The notes: generated from the sequence alone by a model not told the origin. DNA of 64,000 bases from Salvator merianae (GCA_003586115.2 QVOM02000112.1:106976701-107040700), one strand, 5' to 3'. Counted from the first letter of the stretch, positions 1 to 12,295 are shown. Translations and numbers: made by a program.

Positions 1-1833
1 AGCTTTCTTTGCCTAAGAATAGCTGGAAAATACTTTTCACAGTATCATATAAATGGAATATTTAAAAAAATAACATACAACCTTCTCACCTTTCTTCCAT
101 ACTACATAAACAGGGCAAAGAAATCTGAAAATCTTTCATCTCACCATGGATTGGGGACATAGGTTGCTTTTAAACCACCACTATTAGCTTTATAATCTGT
201 TCCAAATTGTTTGATTTTACTCCATCATGTTTTTATGTCAGTATAAGCTCACCTAGCCTCTTTTTTGGAAGAACAGTCAACTTTTTAAACAACCTGAGAA
301 ATAAAGATGAGCAAAAACATGCATCAAAATAAATTGCTGGTCTGAACCTGTACTCAAGTATTATCAAAACTATTATCACTGGAAAAAAATAACTTGAACA
401 AGTCAATCTGCTAATGAATGCTCATTTTGTTTTAACATACCTCCATATTATAGCCAGTTAAGTTACTAATGCCATATCGCTTTAGAAAATCCCAACCCCA
501 AGCTTTATATACTGTATTTTTAAATACTGCATTTTCTTTTCCCACCTCCATTCTCTACAACTACTCCAATAATTTGTCTTTTTTTTTACTTTGCTTTAAA
601 ACTGTTGTTCAAGAGTTTTGCTTTCTTCATGATTTAGGCATCCTTAAAAAAGGAGCAGATTTTTCAGTGTTTCAAAATAAGCAGAAACCAGCTGTTTCAG
701 CTTTTTCAATTAAGATATAGCTAAAGCTACATACCCCAGTCTTTTAGCACATGAATCACTGACGCTGGAATCCATTTTGTAATCAGCTGAAGGCTTTATC
801 CACATAAGTAATTTCTACTCTGATGACACTTTGTGTCAATTACTTAATAAATACTTATACCCTTATTAAAATTCCAAATGAATTGATGAGTGAAGAGGTC
901 AGGCAGCAGGCAGCCATCTTGGTGGGCATCATGTGCTCTTTTCTGTCCAGGCAGCAAATGACAAACATATTTATAGACTTGCATAACTATTTTTAATAAG
1001 GGGCAAAGGAGAATGAACAAGATGTGAGGGCTCATTATTTTTTCTTATTAAAATGACTAAAATAACTTGATTTTAAAAAATAGTAAGGTCTTCTTTTAGC
1101 AATTCAGCACAAAAATATGTGGTTTTTTCCCTATATAATGTAATGCCATAGTCCTGTAGTTCCAGGAAGGTAGACAGGTTTCCTCTTTGTGAGATCCAAA
1201 GCCCACTCATTTCCTCAATGTGACCCTAGAATAAGAATGAAAGTACACCAGCTTCCAGCCCTTTATTTCTGCCCTAACGATGAAGTAAAACTCAAACACA
1301 CAAGGGTTACATCCAGTCAGAGTGAAAAACCTGTAATTGTTTTGTAATTATACCTGATTTGCCAGACGTAATCACAGTGCTCCCGATACAGACCTGGTAT
1401 ATAGACCAGATTTATCGGATTATCCCTATTCCGGTAAAATTAACTATCATAGTGCAATATCCTGTTATTCCATAATTGCAGCTCTGTTTGGATTACTGCA
1501 CAAGAAAGACAGCGAGAGTTCAGCAGGAACTGACACTACCCAGAAATACTTCACCTGATACTATTCGTTACTTGTACAATGCAACAAGAGGGCAGAAATA
1601 AAATTTTACAGCTGTAACATCGCTCTGCTGCAGCGAATGCTAAAATGTGGAGTATCAATCTAATGTCTAGACAATGAATGATAATTCCAGGTGTGTTTTA
1701 TACCAGTAAATTGATAAATTGTGGAATAAATAAGTGTGGAGGCAGCCTAGCAAGAAAGCCAACTGAAAAACAACACACAGGCCATATTTGCACTTACATC
1801 TGTAGGAACCTTGGTTGGGTGTGTTTGGATTAG
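1..1833. other. AT-rich intronic DNA, nothing recognised
   Basis: There are no open frames of interest and no repeat that I recognise. The short frames at 469-720 and 844-1035 have no family resemblance. GC content jumps at about 1840 where the L2 begins. Confidence 0.5.
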
Positions 1834-4563
1834 ATGTGGAGTGTGGGTGGTGAGTGTGTGGGGAGTGGAGAGACCGGCCTGCCGAGGGAGGACGGGGCCG
1901 GGGGATGGGGAGGGGCGATCTCTGGGATGGTAGAGGGTCGGAACATACCGGTTTTGCTGGGGAGAGGCAGATATGGCGGGAGCCGGGGGGTAGGCCGCAC
2001 TCGGGGAACGAGGGCTCGCTGCTTAAAAGCGGTTCCCCGTTCTAGCCCCTCAGAATCAGAATCACCTAGGGGCTCAACCCGTGGTACTGGTGATAGGCAA
2101 TGTCCGGGCCCTGAGCTCCGGCTGCTGCTGCTTAATGCCAGGTCAGTGAATAATAAAGCTCCCCTCGTTCGGGACCTGCTTTCGGACGAGGTGGCTGACC
2201 TGGCATGTGTGACTGAAACCTGGCTGGGCCCTGAGGGAGGTGTTCCTCTCTCGGAAATCTGCCCAGCCGGGTTTCAGGTGTGGCACCAGCCGCGACCCCA
2301 GGGAAGGGGTGGCGGAGTGGCAATTATTGCCGGGAAGACGCTTAGCCTGCGCAGGCTCGCTGCTCCCGAGATTGCGGGTTGTGAGTTCCTCTTTGTGAAG
2401 TTGGACCTAGGGGTTCAGGTGGGCTTGTTGCTCGCGTACCTGCCTCCCAACTACGTGTCGACTGCCCTGCCTGCGCTACTTGAGGAGGTGGCCGGGCTGG
2501 TCGTTGAGTCTCCCAGACTTATAGTCTTGGGGGACTTTAATGTGCCATCACTCGGCGAATCCTCGGGGTTGGCACAGGAGTTCATGGCTTCCATGGCAAC
2601 CATGGACCTGATCCAGGTAGTTCAGGGCCCGACTCACGAGAAGGGACACACACCCGACATGGTATTCCTCTCGGGACAGTTGAGTAATGAGCTGATTTTA
2701 AGGGGCTTAGATATTGTGCCCTTGTCATGGTCAGATCATTCTCTGCTACGGCTTGACTTCAGGGTACCAATCCTTCACCGTAGGGAGACGGAACCGATTA
2801 GGTGGTTCCACCCCAGACGCCTAATGGACCCGATGGGCTTTCAAAGGGCGCTTGGGGAAGTACCGGACTCGCTTATACACAATTCGACGGAGTCCCTGGC
2901 AATGGCCTGGAATATGGCCGCGAAGGGGGCTCTTGATCGGATTGCGCCTATGCGACCTCTCTGTGGTAGCAGACCCAGAAGGTCTCCTTGGTTCACCGAG
3001 GAACTCAGGGGGATGAAACGCCAGAAGAGATGTCTAGAGAGCCGTTGGAGGGCCAGTAAATCCGAGTCTGACCGAACACAACTAAGTTCTTATATTAAGA
3101 CTTATCTTGTGGCGATCCAGGTGGCAAGATCGGCGTATCTTTCCACAGTGATTGCGTCTGCGGAATCTCGCCCAGCCGCCCTGTTTAGGGTGACTCGCTC
3201 CCTCCTTGGTGTGGGGGGGGAGGAAGAACCCATGCAGGGAAGTGCTGAGGATTTTAATAAATTTTTCTCAGATAAAGTCGCTCAGATTCGGGCAGACCTG
3301 GACTCTGACTGGGAAGCAGTGTCGACTGAAAATGATTCAGTCGAGGTGACTGGGTCACGTCTTTGTCCAGTTATATGGGAAGAGTTTGAACCGGTGATGC
3401 CTGATGAAGTGGACAAGGCCATGGGAGCTGTGAGCTCCGCCACCTGTTTATTGGATCCATGTCCCTCCTGGCTGGTTTCAACCAGCAGGGAAGTGACACG
3501 GGGCAGGGTCCAGGCGATTGTAAATGCTTCTTTGAGGGAGGGGTCATTTCCAGCTCCCTACAAGGAGGCGATTGTGCGCCCCCTCCTCAAGAAGCCTTCC
3601 CTGGACCCAACTGTTTTAAACAACTATCGTCCTGTCTCCAACCTCCCCTTTATAGGGAAAGTTGTCGAGAAGGTGGTGGCGTTCCAGCTCCAGCGGTCCT
3701 TGGATGAAGCCGATTACCTAGGCCCGTGGCAGTCTGGTTTCAGGCCCGGCTACAGCACTGAGACTGCCTTGGTCGCACTGATAGATGATCTCTGGCGGGC
3801 TCGGGATAGGGGTTATTCCTCTATCCTGGTGCTTCTTGACCTCTCGGCGGCTTTCGATACCATCGACCATGGTATCCTTCTACGCCGGCTGGAGGGGTTG
3901 GGAGTGGGAGCCACCGTTTTACGGTGGTTTTCCTCCTACCTGTCTGGTCCGTTGCAGTCGGTGTTAGTAGGGAGGCAGAGGTCTGCCCCTAGGCCCCTCA
4001 TTTGTGGGTGCCTCAGGGGTCTGTCCTCTCCCCCCTGCTATTCAACATTTACATGAAACCGCTGGGTGAGATCATCCGTAGTTATGGGGTGAGTTACCAT
4101 CAATACGCTGATGATACTCAGCTGTACATTTCCACCCCGCACCAATTCAGTGAAGCGGTCGATGTAATGTGCCGGTGTCTGGAGGCTGTCAGGGTCTGGA
4201 TGGGCGTCAACAGGCTTAGACTCAACCCTGACAAGACGGAATGGCTGTGGGTGTTACCTCCCAAGGACTCGGCCATCTGTCCATCCATTACTTTGGGGGG
4301 GGAATTGTTGACCTCCTCAGAGAAGGTCCATAACCTGGGTGTGCTCCTTGATCCGCAGCTGACTTTGGAACATCATCTGTCGGCTGTGGCGAGGGGAGCA
4401 TTTGCCCAGGTTCGGTTAGTCCATCAGTTACGGCCTTATTTGGATAGGGAGTCCCTCCTTACAGTTGCTCATGCCCTCATCACCTCGAGGATCGACTACT
4501 GCAATGCTCTCTACATGGGGCTACCTTTGAAGAGTGTCCGGAGACTGCAGGTAGTCCAAAATG

Positions 4564-4571
4564 CAGCCGCG
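4564..4571. repeat. Target-site duplication of the 4572-4909 MITE, left copy
   Basis: CAGCCGCG here is repeated at 4910-4917. Both copies lie in L2 codons for the conserved QNAAA region. Confidence 0.9.
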
Positions 4572-4909
4572 CACTGGCGTAGCAAGGGGGGTGCGCGGGG
4601 GGCGGTGCGCACCGGGCGGCGCCTTGTTGGGGGCGGCGCCCGCCTTTGAGCTGGGCCCTCCCGCCCGCCCTGCGTCCGGTTTGCCTTTAGGCGGCTTACC
4701 GGCACGTCCGCTGCTCGCTCGCCCTGCCCGCCGCTCGCTCGCTCGCTCGCTCGCTCACCGTGCCGGCTGGCGTGTGCGCGCGCGGCCATCATCACGGCGG
4801 CAGCGGGAGTAGGCAGCTGCAGGGCGGGGCGTCCTGCAGGGCGGGGCGTCCTGCTCAGCTGTCGCCGTTCGGTCCGCCCCGGGTGGCGGAACATATAGCT
4901 ACGCCGCTG
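4572..4909. mobile_element. hAT-type MITE inside the L2
   Basis: This is a 338-bp GC-rich insert with imperfect terminal inverted repeats CACTGGCGTAGC and, reversed from the other end, CAGCGGCGTAGC. It is flanked by a perfect 8-bp duplication, CAGCCGCG, at 4564-4571 and 4910-4917. An 8-bp target duplication with CA...TG ends is the signature of hAT transposons. It has no coding capacity. Inside are a (CTCG) run at 4735-4756 and two copies of a CTGCAGGGCGGGGCGTC unit near 4818-4852. Because its insertion splits an L2 coding frame exactly at the duplication, the insertion is younger than the L2. Confidence 0.9.
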
Positions 4910-5681
4910 CAGCCGCGCGAGCTATCTCTGGCTTGCCTAGATATGCCAGTGTCTCTCCAACACTCCGCGAGCTGCATTGGCTGCCGGTTAGTCTCCGTAC
5001 CCAATTCAAAGTGTTGGTTGTTACCTATAAAGCCCTACATGGCTTAGGACCAGGTTACTTACGGGACCGTCTCCTGCCTCATGTATCCCAGCAGCCGGTC
5101 AGGAGCCACAGAGTTGGCCTTCTCCAGGTCCCGTCAGCCAATCAATGTCGGCTGGCGGGCCCCAGGGGAAGGGCCTTCTCTGTGGCAGCTCCGACCCTGT
5201 GGAACCAGCTTCCCCTAGAGATCTGTACTGCCCCTACTCTCCTGGCCTTTCGGAAGATTTTAAAAACACACCTTTGCCGGCAGGCCTGGGGTCACGGAAT
5301 TTGATGCTCCACTTGATTGGTAGGATGACTGTGTGGTGTGAATGTTAGTTAGGAATGTATGTTAGGTTTGGGGTTTTAGATAGATTTTAAATTGTAATTT
5401 TAGATGGTTGCAAATTGCAATTTTAGATGGGTTTTTAAATTGGACATAGATTGGATTATTTTATTATTATCATGTATATTTATATGTTGTAAGCCGCCCC
5501 GAGTCTTCAGAGAGGGGCGGCATATAAATCCAATAAATCCAATAAATAAACCTGCAGGAAGAGTCTAATGTCACACCTCCATTTTCAGCGGCACAATGCA
5601 TATGTTAAAGAGTGGTGATGCCTCTCCACGAAGCCTGGAGGTGACAGCATAAAACTGCACTCTTCAGAGAAGAATCTTCTC

Positions 5682-5876
5682 NNNNNNNNNNNNNNNNNNN
5701 NNNNNNNNNNNNNNNNNNNNNNNNNNNNNNNNNNNNNNNNNNNNNNNNNNNNNNNNNNNNNNNNNNNNNNNNNNNNNNNNNNNNNNNNNNNNNNNNNNNN
5801 NNNNNNNNNNNNNNNNNNNNNNNNNNNNNNNNNNNNNNNNNNNNNNNNNNNNNNNNNNNNNNNNNNNNNNNNNNNN
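5682..5876. other. Assembly gap (195 N)
   Basis: This is a run of unknown bases. The left edge is a short palindrome (GAGAAGAATCTTCTC) and the right edge starts with a G run, both typical places for sequencing or assembly to fail. Any frame crossing it is meaningless. Confidence 1.
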
Positions 5877-6339
5877 GGGGGGGAAGACACACTTTCACAG
5901 AGGCACCCCCCAGCATCTCCCACTGCAGCCATGGAGAATCAGCCACAGTCACCTCTGTCCTGTCATGGCTGATAAGGCTTTAGATTTGATCACCTGCCTG
6001 CCTTCATTTCCTTCCTACACTAAAGCAGGGAATCACCAGGAAAGAAATCAGGTATTAGTAACCTTCCATATTTGATAGTTTAAGTGTGTGTTTGGGGGGG
6101 GGGGGGATGAGGTCACCAAGGAAGGAATTATGAATGTATAAGTATATAAGTATTATAAATTGATGAATGTATTGATTTGTGGGATTTTTCAATGTTTTAT
6201 TTGTAATTTGATTTTGTAAAAATATTTTTTTAAAAAAAAATCCTCCCTACTCTCCAACTGGAGGATTAGTCTGTCTTTGAAGTGAATCATAAAATGCATC
6301 ATGAGAACAACCAACAATTTTATGACAGCCAGCTTGTCA

Positions 6340-7090
6340 GAAAGTCCACGGAGGGCCTTCTCAGTGGTGTCCCCCAAGCTTTACAACTAGCTCTCCCCTT
6401 GAGAGATACCCCAGACACTAACGCTAAGCACTTTTTGGCATCTGGTAAAGACATTTTTGGTCCACTAGTCATTTGGTGATTAATATCAATTTCCTATGCT
6501 TCTGTGTTTTAGCTTCTGTGTCTCATGGATTTTTACTTAATAGTTATGTTTTGTCCTCTCTCTTTGTTGTTGTATAGATTGCTATAGAATTACTTTGTGG
6601 ACCACCAAGGGACTATGGTAAAACTTTTCAGAGAAAATTCAGGGTAAAGCCCTAAATGACTTGGCCTCAAATATCCTAGGAAACACCTCCTCCCATACAC
6701 TATACACCTGCCCAGTTGCGAAGATGAACAGGGGAGGCTTGTCTTATGGTTCTGTCAGATGTTTGAGAAAACCACAGCAGATTTCTTTTCTGTGGTTGAC
6801 CAACAGAAGAGTCTCCCCTGTGAGATATGTCAGGCACAACATTATATAGCATTTGACATCTGGTAAACATGAACCTTTTTACTCTGTCCTTTGGGTCTGA
6901 AACATTTCACTTTGTCACTTGGCTATTCTGCCATTGTAGAGGGTTTTCCTGCTCTTTAACTGTTTTATTGCATATTGAATTTAACTGCTCTAATTGCGAT
7001 TTTATAGTTTCAGGGTTGATTTTGTTTTCTTAATTGCCCTGAGATCTTTTGGTGAAAAGCAGATTATAAATTTTATGAATAATAAGCAAG
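6340..7090 (+). mobile_element. Two decayed L2 3'-end fragments
   Basis: At 6345-6480 and again at 6600-7090 the sequence resembles the L2 C-terminal region and 3' UTR, with traces of the 'KALNDL' block near 6645 and of the 'FSVVSPKLYNLPL' block near 6357. The second piece ends with an ATTGCCCTGAGATC...AGATTATAAATTTTATGAATAA tail, like other L2 tails in the window. An A/G-rich (CAGG) run follows at 7086-7112. Confidence 0.65.
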
Positions 7091-7721
7091 CAGGCAGGCA
7101 GGCAAGCAAACAAGGACATTTACTCTTTAATATTTATTTTTCAATTGATTGTTTCTACACTGTATGCAAGGAATTCAAACATTTAGTGACTTTTTAAATT
7201 AACAGCTGGAGTTGAGACAGAATGCAATTCTGAAATAAGTGTTCAAAGATCTAAAATGCTAAAATCCTCACGCAGATCTCCCAGTTCATCTAAGCACATC
7301 CTGTTCTTCTGCAATAAAACTCACAAGTGGCTTCCCATAAACAATGCTATCACAATCTGAGTAATAGTAATGATAAGAAGAAATAGTAACAACCTACGTA
7401 CGGAAATATCCATTTAAAACAGGGATCTGCAAACAGTGCCCTGCCAATTGTTGCAAGACTGCTCTCTCATGATGCGCACACATACCTCCAGAAGAATATA
7501 TTGCTTTCCTGACTCTGACGGCCCACATGAAAAGCACTTGATTCATATTAAACACAGCAACCCATCATGGCTATACAAGATGGAGCTGATGGAAGTTGTC
7601 CAAATCATTGGAAGGGCTTAAAATTAGAGAAGACTGCTCTATGGCTTGATGTCTTGGGTCACTGCATGGTGAGGATCACTATGCACCATCAGAAGCAAAG
7701 TTTCTCACTATCTCAACCAGA

Positions 7722-8105
7722 GCGCGTTTCTGCACTTACCTTTATTCTGGAACATGATCCTCTTCTGGGCCTCTTTAGTCCACACACTGGTGCAGACTAG
7801 AGAGGTTCTGCCTGCTCTGCAGCAGATGGATTGTAATGCAGAAAAGGAGGCCCAAAATGGCCTCCCAGTCTGCTTCTGGGCCAGAATACTGATAGATAAA
7901 GAGGTCGACAAGCCTAGGGGACCCATTCCTGTGCTGTGCCATGTTGCGCCACTGAAATGCATCCCCCAGAAGTTCCAAGATCAAGAGCATTTGGTTTCTG
8001 ACCAGCGGGGCCAACGCAGGGGCTGGTCCAAAATGGATCCAGAACAGCCCCTGCCTAATCCGGACTTCCAGATCTAGACCCACTCACATAAGTGCAGGAA
8101 GGCCC
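7722..8105. mobile_element. MITE with TTTCTGCACTTA ends
   Basis: This 384-bp segment starts GCGTTTCTGCACTTACC and ends TAAGTGCAGGAAGGCCC, an inverted repeat of about 17 bp with a few mismatches. It contains overlapping chance frames on both strands (7754-8077 plus, 7775-8083 minus), which is common in palindromic MITEs. The end motif is shared with other elements in the window (36926-37086, 41718-42226). No coding function and no clear target duplication were seen. Confidence 0.6.
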
Positions 8106-8417
8106 ATAAGTTCTTGCATCTGATAGAATTCAATATTTACCCCAAAGTTTTCATATATCAAGTTATATGATGCAGCTGAAGACAAACTGGTTACACCTAA
8201 ACTACACTGAAGCCAACAGGACTGGTCTTTATTCATCTTTTCAAATCTATAGTCTTCAGCAAGACTTAAGAATATGCAGTTTATTTTGCACCAGCAATCA
8301 TTACCACTTTCATAGGTGTCAGCCTTAACGCAAGAATCTTCATTGCCACTTCATAAAGACTAGTAATATTTTCAGTTTCATTCATCCGGAATAGATACTA
8401 AAAGCAAAGATACAAGT

Positions 8418-8603
8418 GGGTCTCTGATCCCACACATTAAAAAAAAAAAGCAATTCTGCAGCAGATGAAAGATAGTTCCAAGTTGAGATCATTCAGATGT
8501 CATTCTAGGCAAGAGAACGTAGATGAGAGATGGAATAAGAACACACGTGCTCCTGTCTCTGAGGCATTTCTGAGCCGCTTTTTTGTTACATGCTAACACA
8601 GCC
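8418..8603. mobile_element. MITE of the GATCACAnnnAAAAAGCAACTC family, copy 1
   Basis: The left end reads CTGATCCCACACATTAAAAA then AAGCAATTC; the right end has CTGAGGCATTTCTGAGCCGC, then TTTTTTGTTACATGCTAACACAGCC. It matches copies at 41110, 42468 and 60420 in order and spacing (A-run, repeated GAGGCA motifs, a central CTAGAAAAGGT-like piece here degraded). This is the most decayed copy. Confidence 0.55.
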
Positions 8604-8814
8604 TAAGATCAGTTCATAAAACAGCATGCACCAAGTTCTAGGGTGCTTCATAAGAAGAATATTTAGTGTCTGTATCATCCTTTCAAGTGTTCCATGAACC
8701 TAATACAGGAATGCATACAGCAGCCTGTAACACATTAGCATTTTTATTCCTTTCCAAAGGGCTTTTTTAAACACACTCTCTCACCTCCTTTTACCATCTT
8801 GCACAGGCACAGGC

Positions 8815-9042
8815 ATGCCTACTATGGCTACTAGAATGGATGCCTAGGTACGGGTTCCAGGGTAGAGAGATAGCCAGGATGCCTCTAAAGGCCATTTGCA
8901 GGGATGTCGAGAGCACATGAAGGTTTTGCCTTTGTCTTCTGCTTGAGAATGCCCAGAAGCAATTAGTGGGCCGCTATGTAAGACAGGAAGTTGGACTAGA
9001 TGGGCAGTGGCCTGATCCAGCAGGGCTCCTTATATGTTCTTT
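8815..9042 (+). mobile_element. CR1 LINE 3' UTR fragment
   Basis: The sequence carries GGCCATTTGCAGGGA, TTTTGCCTTTGTCTTCTGCT, a GACTAGATGGGC piece and the terminal GATCCAGCAGGGCTCCTTAT followed by ATGTTCTT. This is the squamate CR1 3' end in sense orientation. The 5' end is truncated, as is usual for CR1. A CA microsatellite follows directly. Confidence 0.8.
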
Positions 9043-9044
9043 AT

Positions 9045-9081
<37 letters not shown>

Positions 9082-9103
9082 CACATATATACATATATAC
9101 ACT
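9043..9103. repeat. (CA)n(TA)n microsatellite
   Basis: The run of AC dinucleotides passes into AT and ACATAT units. It starts immediately after the CR1 3' end. Confidence 0.95.
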
Positions 9104-10372
9104 AGCTGATACTTTTATTTTACTATTACTAAATATAAAAAGGTTCACTGGCTTCATCTATTATTTGCTATTTTGTGACCTGCCCAAAGAACTACTGTTA
9201 GAGATACCTACATTAGCGCAATAATTGTTTATGGTTAATAAAATTATTTAATTAAAAAATAAATAAATAAATGTTCTGCAGCAGCTATGCATTTGGCACC
9301 GACAACTGGCTCAGTCAGGGTTCCCATCATTGGAGAGCAGTGCTTAAAACATATATACTATAGGTAGGTCTATCTCTCCAGATTAATTTTTTTAAGATTT
9401 TTGCAAACATTTTACTCTCTTCTGGCTATTATTCGTGTTTCTTGCTTATGCTGGGATGATTGCATGAAGAGGCTATTTATTATAAATCCAATCCATAAAT
9501 AATTGCATAGCCACTGTGGTGCAACCAATAGGAACATGTGTAATTAGAAATAAGCCTCACAGTATTCCATAGTGCCTACTAACAGGGAAATGAGGATTAC
9601 AGACAATATCTTAGCAACTGTCCCCCTTATAAAAAGTACTACCTCCACATCTCTGAAGCACCAGAGGTACTCCTTTGATTTTAGTAGGACAAATAAGTAA
9701 CTAAGCTGAAGATAAACACTAAAAAACCAAAAGGCTAAGCATATTCCTTTCCTTTCCTTTCCTTTCCTTCCTTCCACACTGAATGCTTAATTAAGTTCAT
9801 GCCACCATTTCCTAAAAGTAGGATTGCCAAACTGTTGAAAGGGGTAGGAGTACAAATAGTACTGCCTTTCTTCTTTAAAACAACAAACTTAGTAGAGTAT
9901 GCAGGAATCAATAGATGAAATTAGGCAAAATCTAGTAGTAAAAGTTAACAGTCCTCACTGAAAGTTTATTGAGAGCCACTTAATTCTGGATATTCTGAAC
10001 TACCATTCTCTGCATGCTGCCCATACTGGCCGAGGGATCATGATACTGGCTGAGGGACTCCTAATATCAGAAGGGGACTGCATTGGAGAAGACTGATATA
10101 AATACACACTCTGAACTCATAGGCATTGGTACTATTATAGAATTGTACCACTATTGAAACTGTAGAAGGTAAAGTTTTAAAATGCTTGTAACAGAAGCAC
10201 TGCTAACAGGGCTAAAGACCTTGTCATCTCTACTCTGATATTCCACTGTGATCTAATGTTTCATAATAAACTACAGAAGAAAAGCCCGTTGGGTATGTAA
10301 GTCAAACCTTCCAAAGTAAAGCTAAAATGCTGTTGCTGTAGTACTAACCACTGTTATCATAAAGTCAACTGA
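9104..10372. other. Intronic DNA, no feature beyond simple repeats
   Basis: An L2-like AAATAAATAAATA tail lies near 9245-9270 and a (CCTTT)n tract at 9746-9776. Nothing else is recognised. Confidence 0.5.
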
Positions 10373-11039
10373 GGGTGTGTTCAGACTAGAAACTTTTAAT
10401 ATCACCTGAATAAAATGAGCAAATAATTTTTGAGCGCTCAGAAAAAAAGCCTTCCAGACACAAATTCCCGTTTATTCACTTCATAACTCACCCATAGTAC
10501 AACCTATTCACTTCAACACAGACAAGGTACCAAAGAGTTATTTTTGCAGATCTGTTTAATTGAGTTCAAAAGTTCCTGGTGCCAGCAAGATATCGCTGGT
10601 GCTTCTCCCATGCCTTCAAGCCAAGGATGTGAAACAAAATCATTCTGAAATTCAAGTCTCTCTCCCCACTTCTCGTTATTATATGAAGTCTAGTATGCTT
10701 TTTAAGTACATTTCTAAAAGAAGGCAGGCTAGGAGTTATTTTTTAGTTGCACTTTCAATTTCCTTTGATGTGTTTAATTGAGTTCAAAAGTTCCCAGTGC
10801 CAACAAGAGCTCACTGGTGCCCCTCTCTCCCTGAGTGATCGTCCGATGGGTTCCTTCAAGGCTGTGATTGGTGGAGGTGCTCCCCACTCAGTTCTAAGGC
10901 AACCCGAGAGCTCTTTTCTCCCAGCTGTTGAAGAGTCGCCTCATTACAGGGGATAAGGTGAATTTCCTTATTTTCTGTTTGGTCCCCTCAGGTGAAATTC
11001 GCCCAGAAGGTGACTGAAATAGCTATTCTGAACACACCC
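10373..11039. mobile_element. Long MITE with GGGTGTGTTCAGA ends
   Basis: This 667-bp element has inverted ends: GGGTGTGTTCAGACTAG at the left and CTATTCTGAACACACCC at the right. It holds two copies of a unit starting GTTTAATTGAGTTCAAAAGT (10553-10602 and 10771-10820), spaced 218 bp. The ends resemble those of the fold-back element at 28051. It has no coding capacity, and no convincing target duplication was seen. Confidence 0.75.
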
Positions 11040-11919
11040 AGAGAAAAAAGAAGTGATACTCACATGGAGCAAAGATACTCTAAAAATAAAATATTCACAT
11101 AACAAGCACCCTACCACCTACCATAAAACCAGACTGTGGCGCTTACACACTTACTGCAAAGGAAGTCTACCTGTGTTCAACTGAACTTATTTCTTGGCAA
11201 ACACACACGGTTAATGAGAGCTTTGAGATTTCTACCTATGTTGCATGGCTATTCTGTGTGCTCCTTCATGCTTTCCAATTAGCTATCTCCAGCTCTTCGA
11301 TTTAAGACCACAGTTGCATCCACACTGGCAAAAGAAAGGATGACTGCTGGGGCGGAAACAAGATACCAAACACCATTTATTCCAGCATGGGTCCCAGCAG
11401 CTTGCAGAACTATACTACTACCAACACCTGCTCTGGAAGACTAAAAATACATTTTTAGTCCTCATTGGAACAAGTCTGGTTAGGCCATTCCTAGGGCTGG
11501 CTGAATAGGCTGGGAAACTGACCAGGTAAATTTGTGCACTGGAGCAAACCAAGCATACCTATGTGGATGATACCAGCATCTTATTCAACAAATATATCTC
11601 ACACCTGTTGGATACCAGGGTGCTATTCAAGCCTTCCAATGTGGAGGTGCAATAGGGATAGTACATTTCTTAACCATATCTTTTGGAAGTGTAACAAGTT
11701 CAGTCATATGTGAATTTATGCAGATTCTGGCAATGTGATTTTGCCATTGCATGACTAAGAAATTATTACATGTCTCGATTTACATGTTCCCATTGATATG
11801 TTATTGCACAATTTCCTGTCAAAAAAATTCCTCAACTCCCATCGGGATGATCAACCCACCTGACCAATTACACTGACTTGAACTGGAATTGGCCTCTCAG
11901 TGAAATGGATTTGCTCAGG

Positions 11920-12295
11920 GTCTGTGCCTGAAGACTGGAGGGTAGCAAATGTAAAAAAAAAAAAAAAAAGGGATCCAAGGGTGATCCGAGAAATTTCAGA
12001 CCAGTCAGCTTAACATCAGTTCCAGGTAAAGTGATGGAAACCATAATTAAGGACAAAATTACTATGCTCATAGAGGTGCAAGCTTTGCTGAAGGAAAATC
12101 AGCATGGCTTCTGCAAAGGAAAATCATGCATTACTGATTTATTAGAATTCTCTGAGAGTGTTAATGAATACGTGGATAAAAGTGACCCAGTGACATTGTC
12201 AAAAGCCTTCTCAAAGTCCAAATAGACAAAGTCCCTCATCAAAGGCTCCTAAATAAACTCATCAGGAATGGAATAAGAAGAGGCCAATTTCCCAT
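11920..12295 (+). mobile_element. CR1 LINE reverse-transcriptase fragment
   Basis: The sense strand encodes decayed CR1 RT: a 'PEDWRVANV' block near 11927, then a frame (12031-12225) with KENQHGFCKGKSCITDLLEF and remnants of DKSDPV. The piece after the frame matches KVPHQRLL. An A-run at 11955-11971 interrupts it. It is truncated at both ends and not functional. Confidence 0.85.

Larger units (their letters stand above)
1834..5304 (+). pseudogene. L2 ORF2: AP endonuclease-reverse transcriptase, broken twice
   Basis: The first frame (1834-4056) holds the endonuclease: NARSVN near residue 100, TETWL near 126, GDFN near 233 and SDHS near 300. The reverse transcriptase starts with NNYRPVSNLPF near 591, FRPGYSTETAL near 636 and DLSAAFDTIDH near 669. 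One base is missing in the GGG run near 4011, so the frame shifts just before the conserved VPQGSVLSPLLFN block. Translation continues in the next frame (4002-4649) with YADDTQLYI, the catalytic aspartates. At 4572 the frame is broken again by the inserted hAT MITE and resumes after it with LHWLPV and the C-terminal RAFSVAAPTLWNQLPLE block, ending at 5304. As it stands no full protein is made. The true start is uncertain; the first 90 residues are not conserved and may be read-through of the 5' UTR. Confidence 0.9.
1840..5548 (+). mobile_element. Near-complete L2-clade LINE with nested hAT MITE
   Basis: This non-LTR retrotransposon lies antisense to FGF9. It has a GC-rich 5' part, one long endonuclease/reverse-transcriptase frame, a C-terminal region and a 3' UTR that ends with a small hairpin (GCCGCCCCGAG ... 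GAGGGGCGGC, about 5493-5521) and short tandem CCAATAAAT-like units. The L2 clade is indicated by LDLSAAFDTIDHGILL and YADDTQLYI in place of CR1-type motifs. No separate ORF1 is seen, so the copy may be 5' truncated. The 5' boundary is judged only from the GC change. Removing the 338-bp MITE and correcting one missing base would leave one continuous frame, so the copy is not old. Confidence 0.9.

Noticed and set aside
5585..5952. Two minus-strand frames across the N run
   Set aside because: They exist only because the unknown bases are translated as X.
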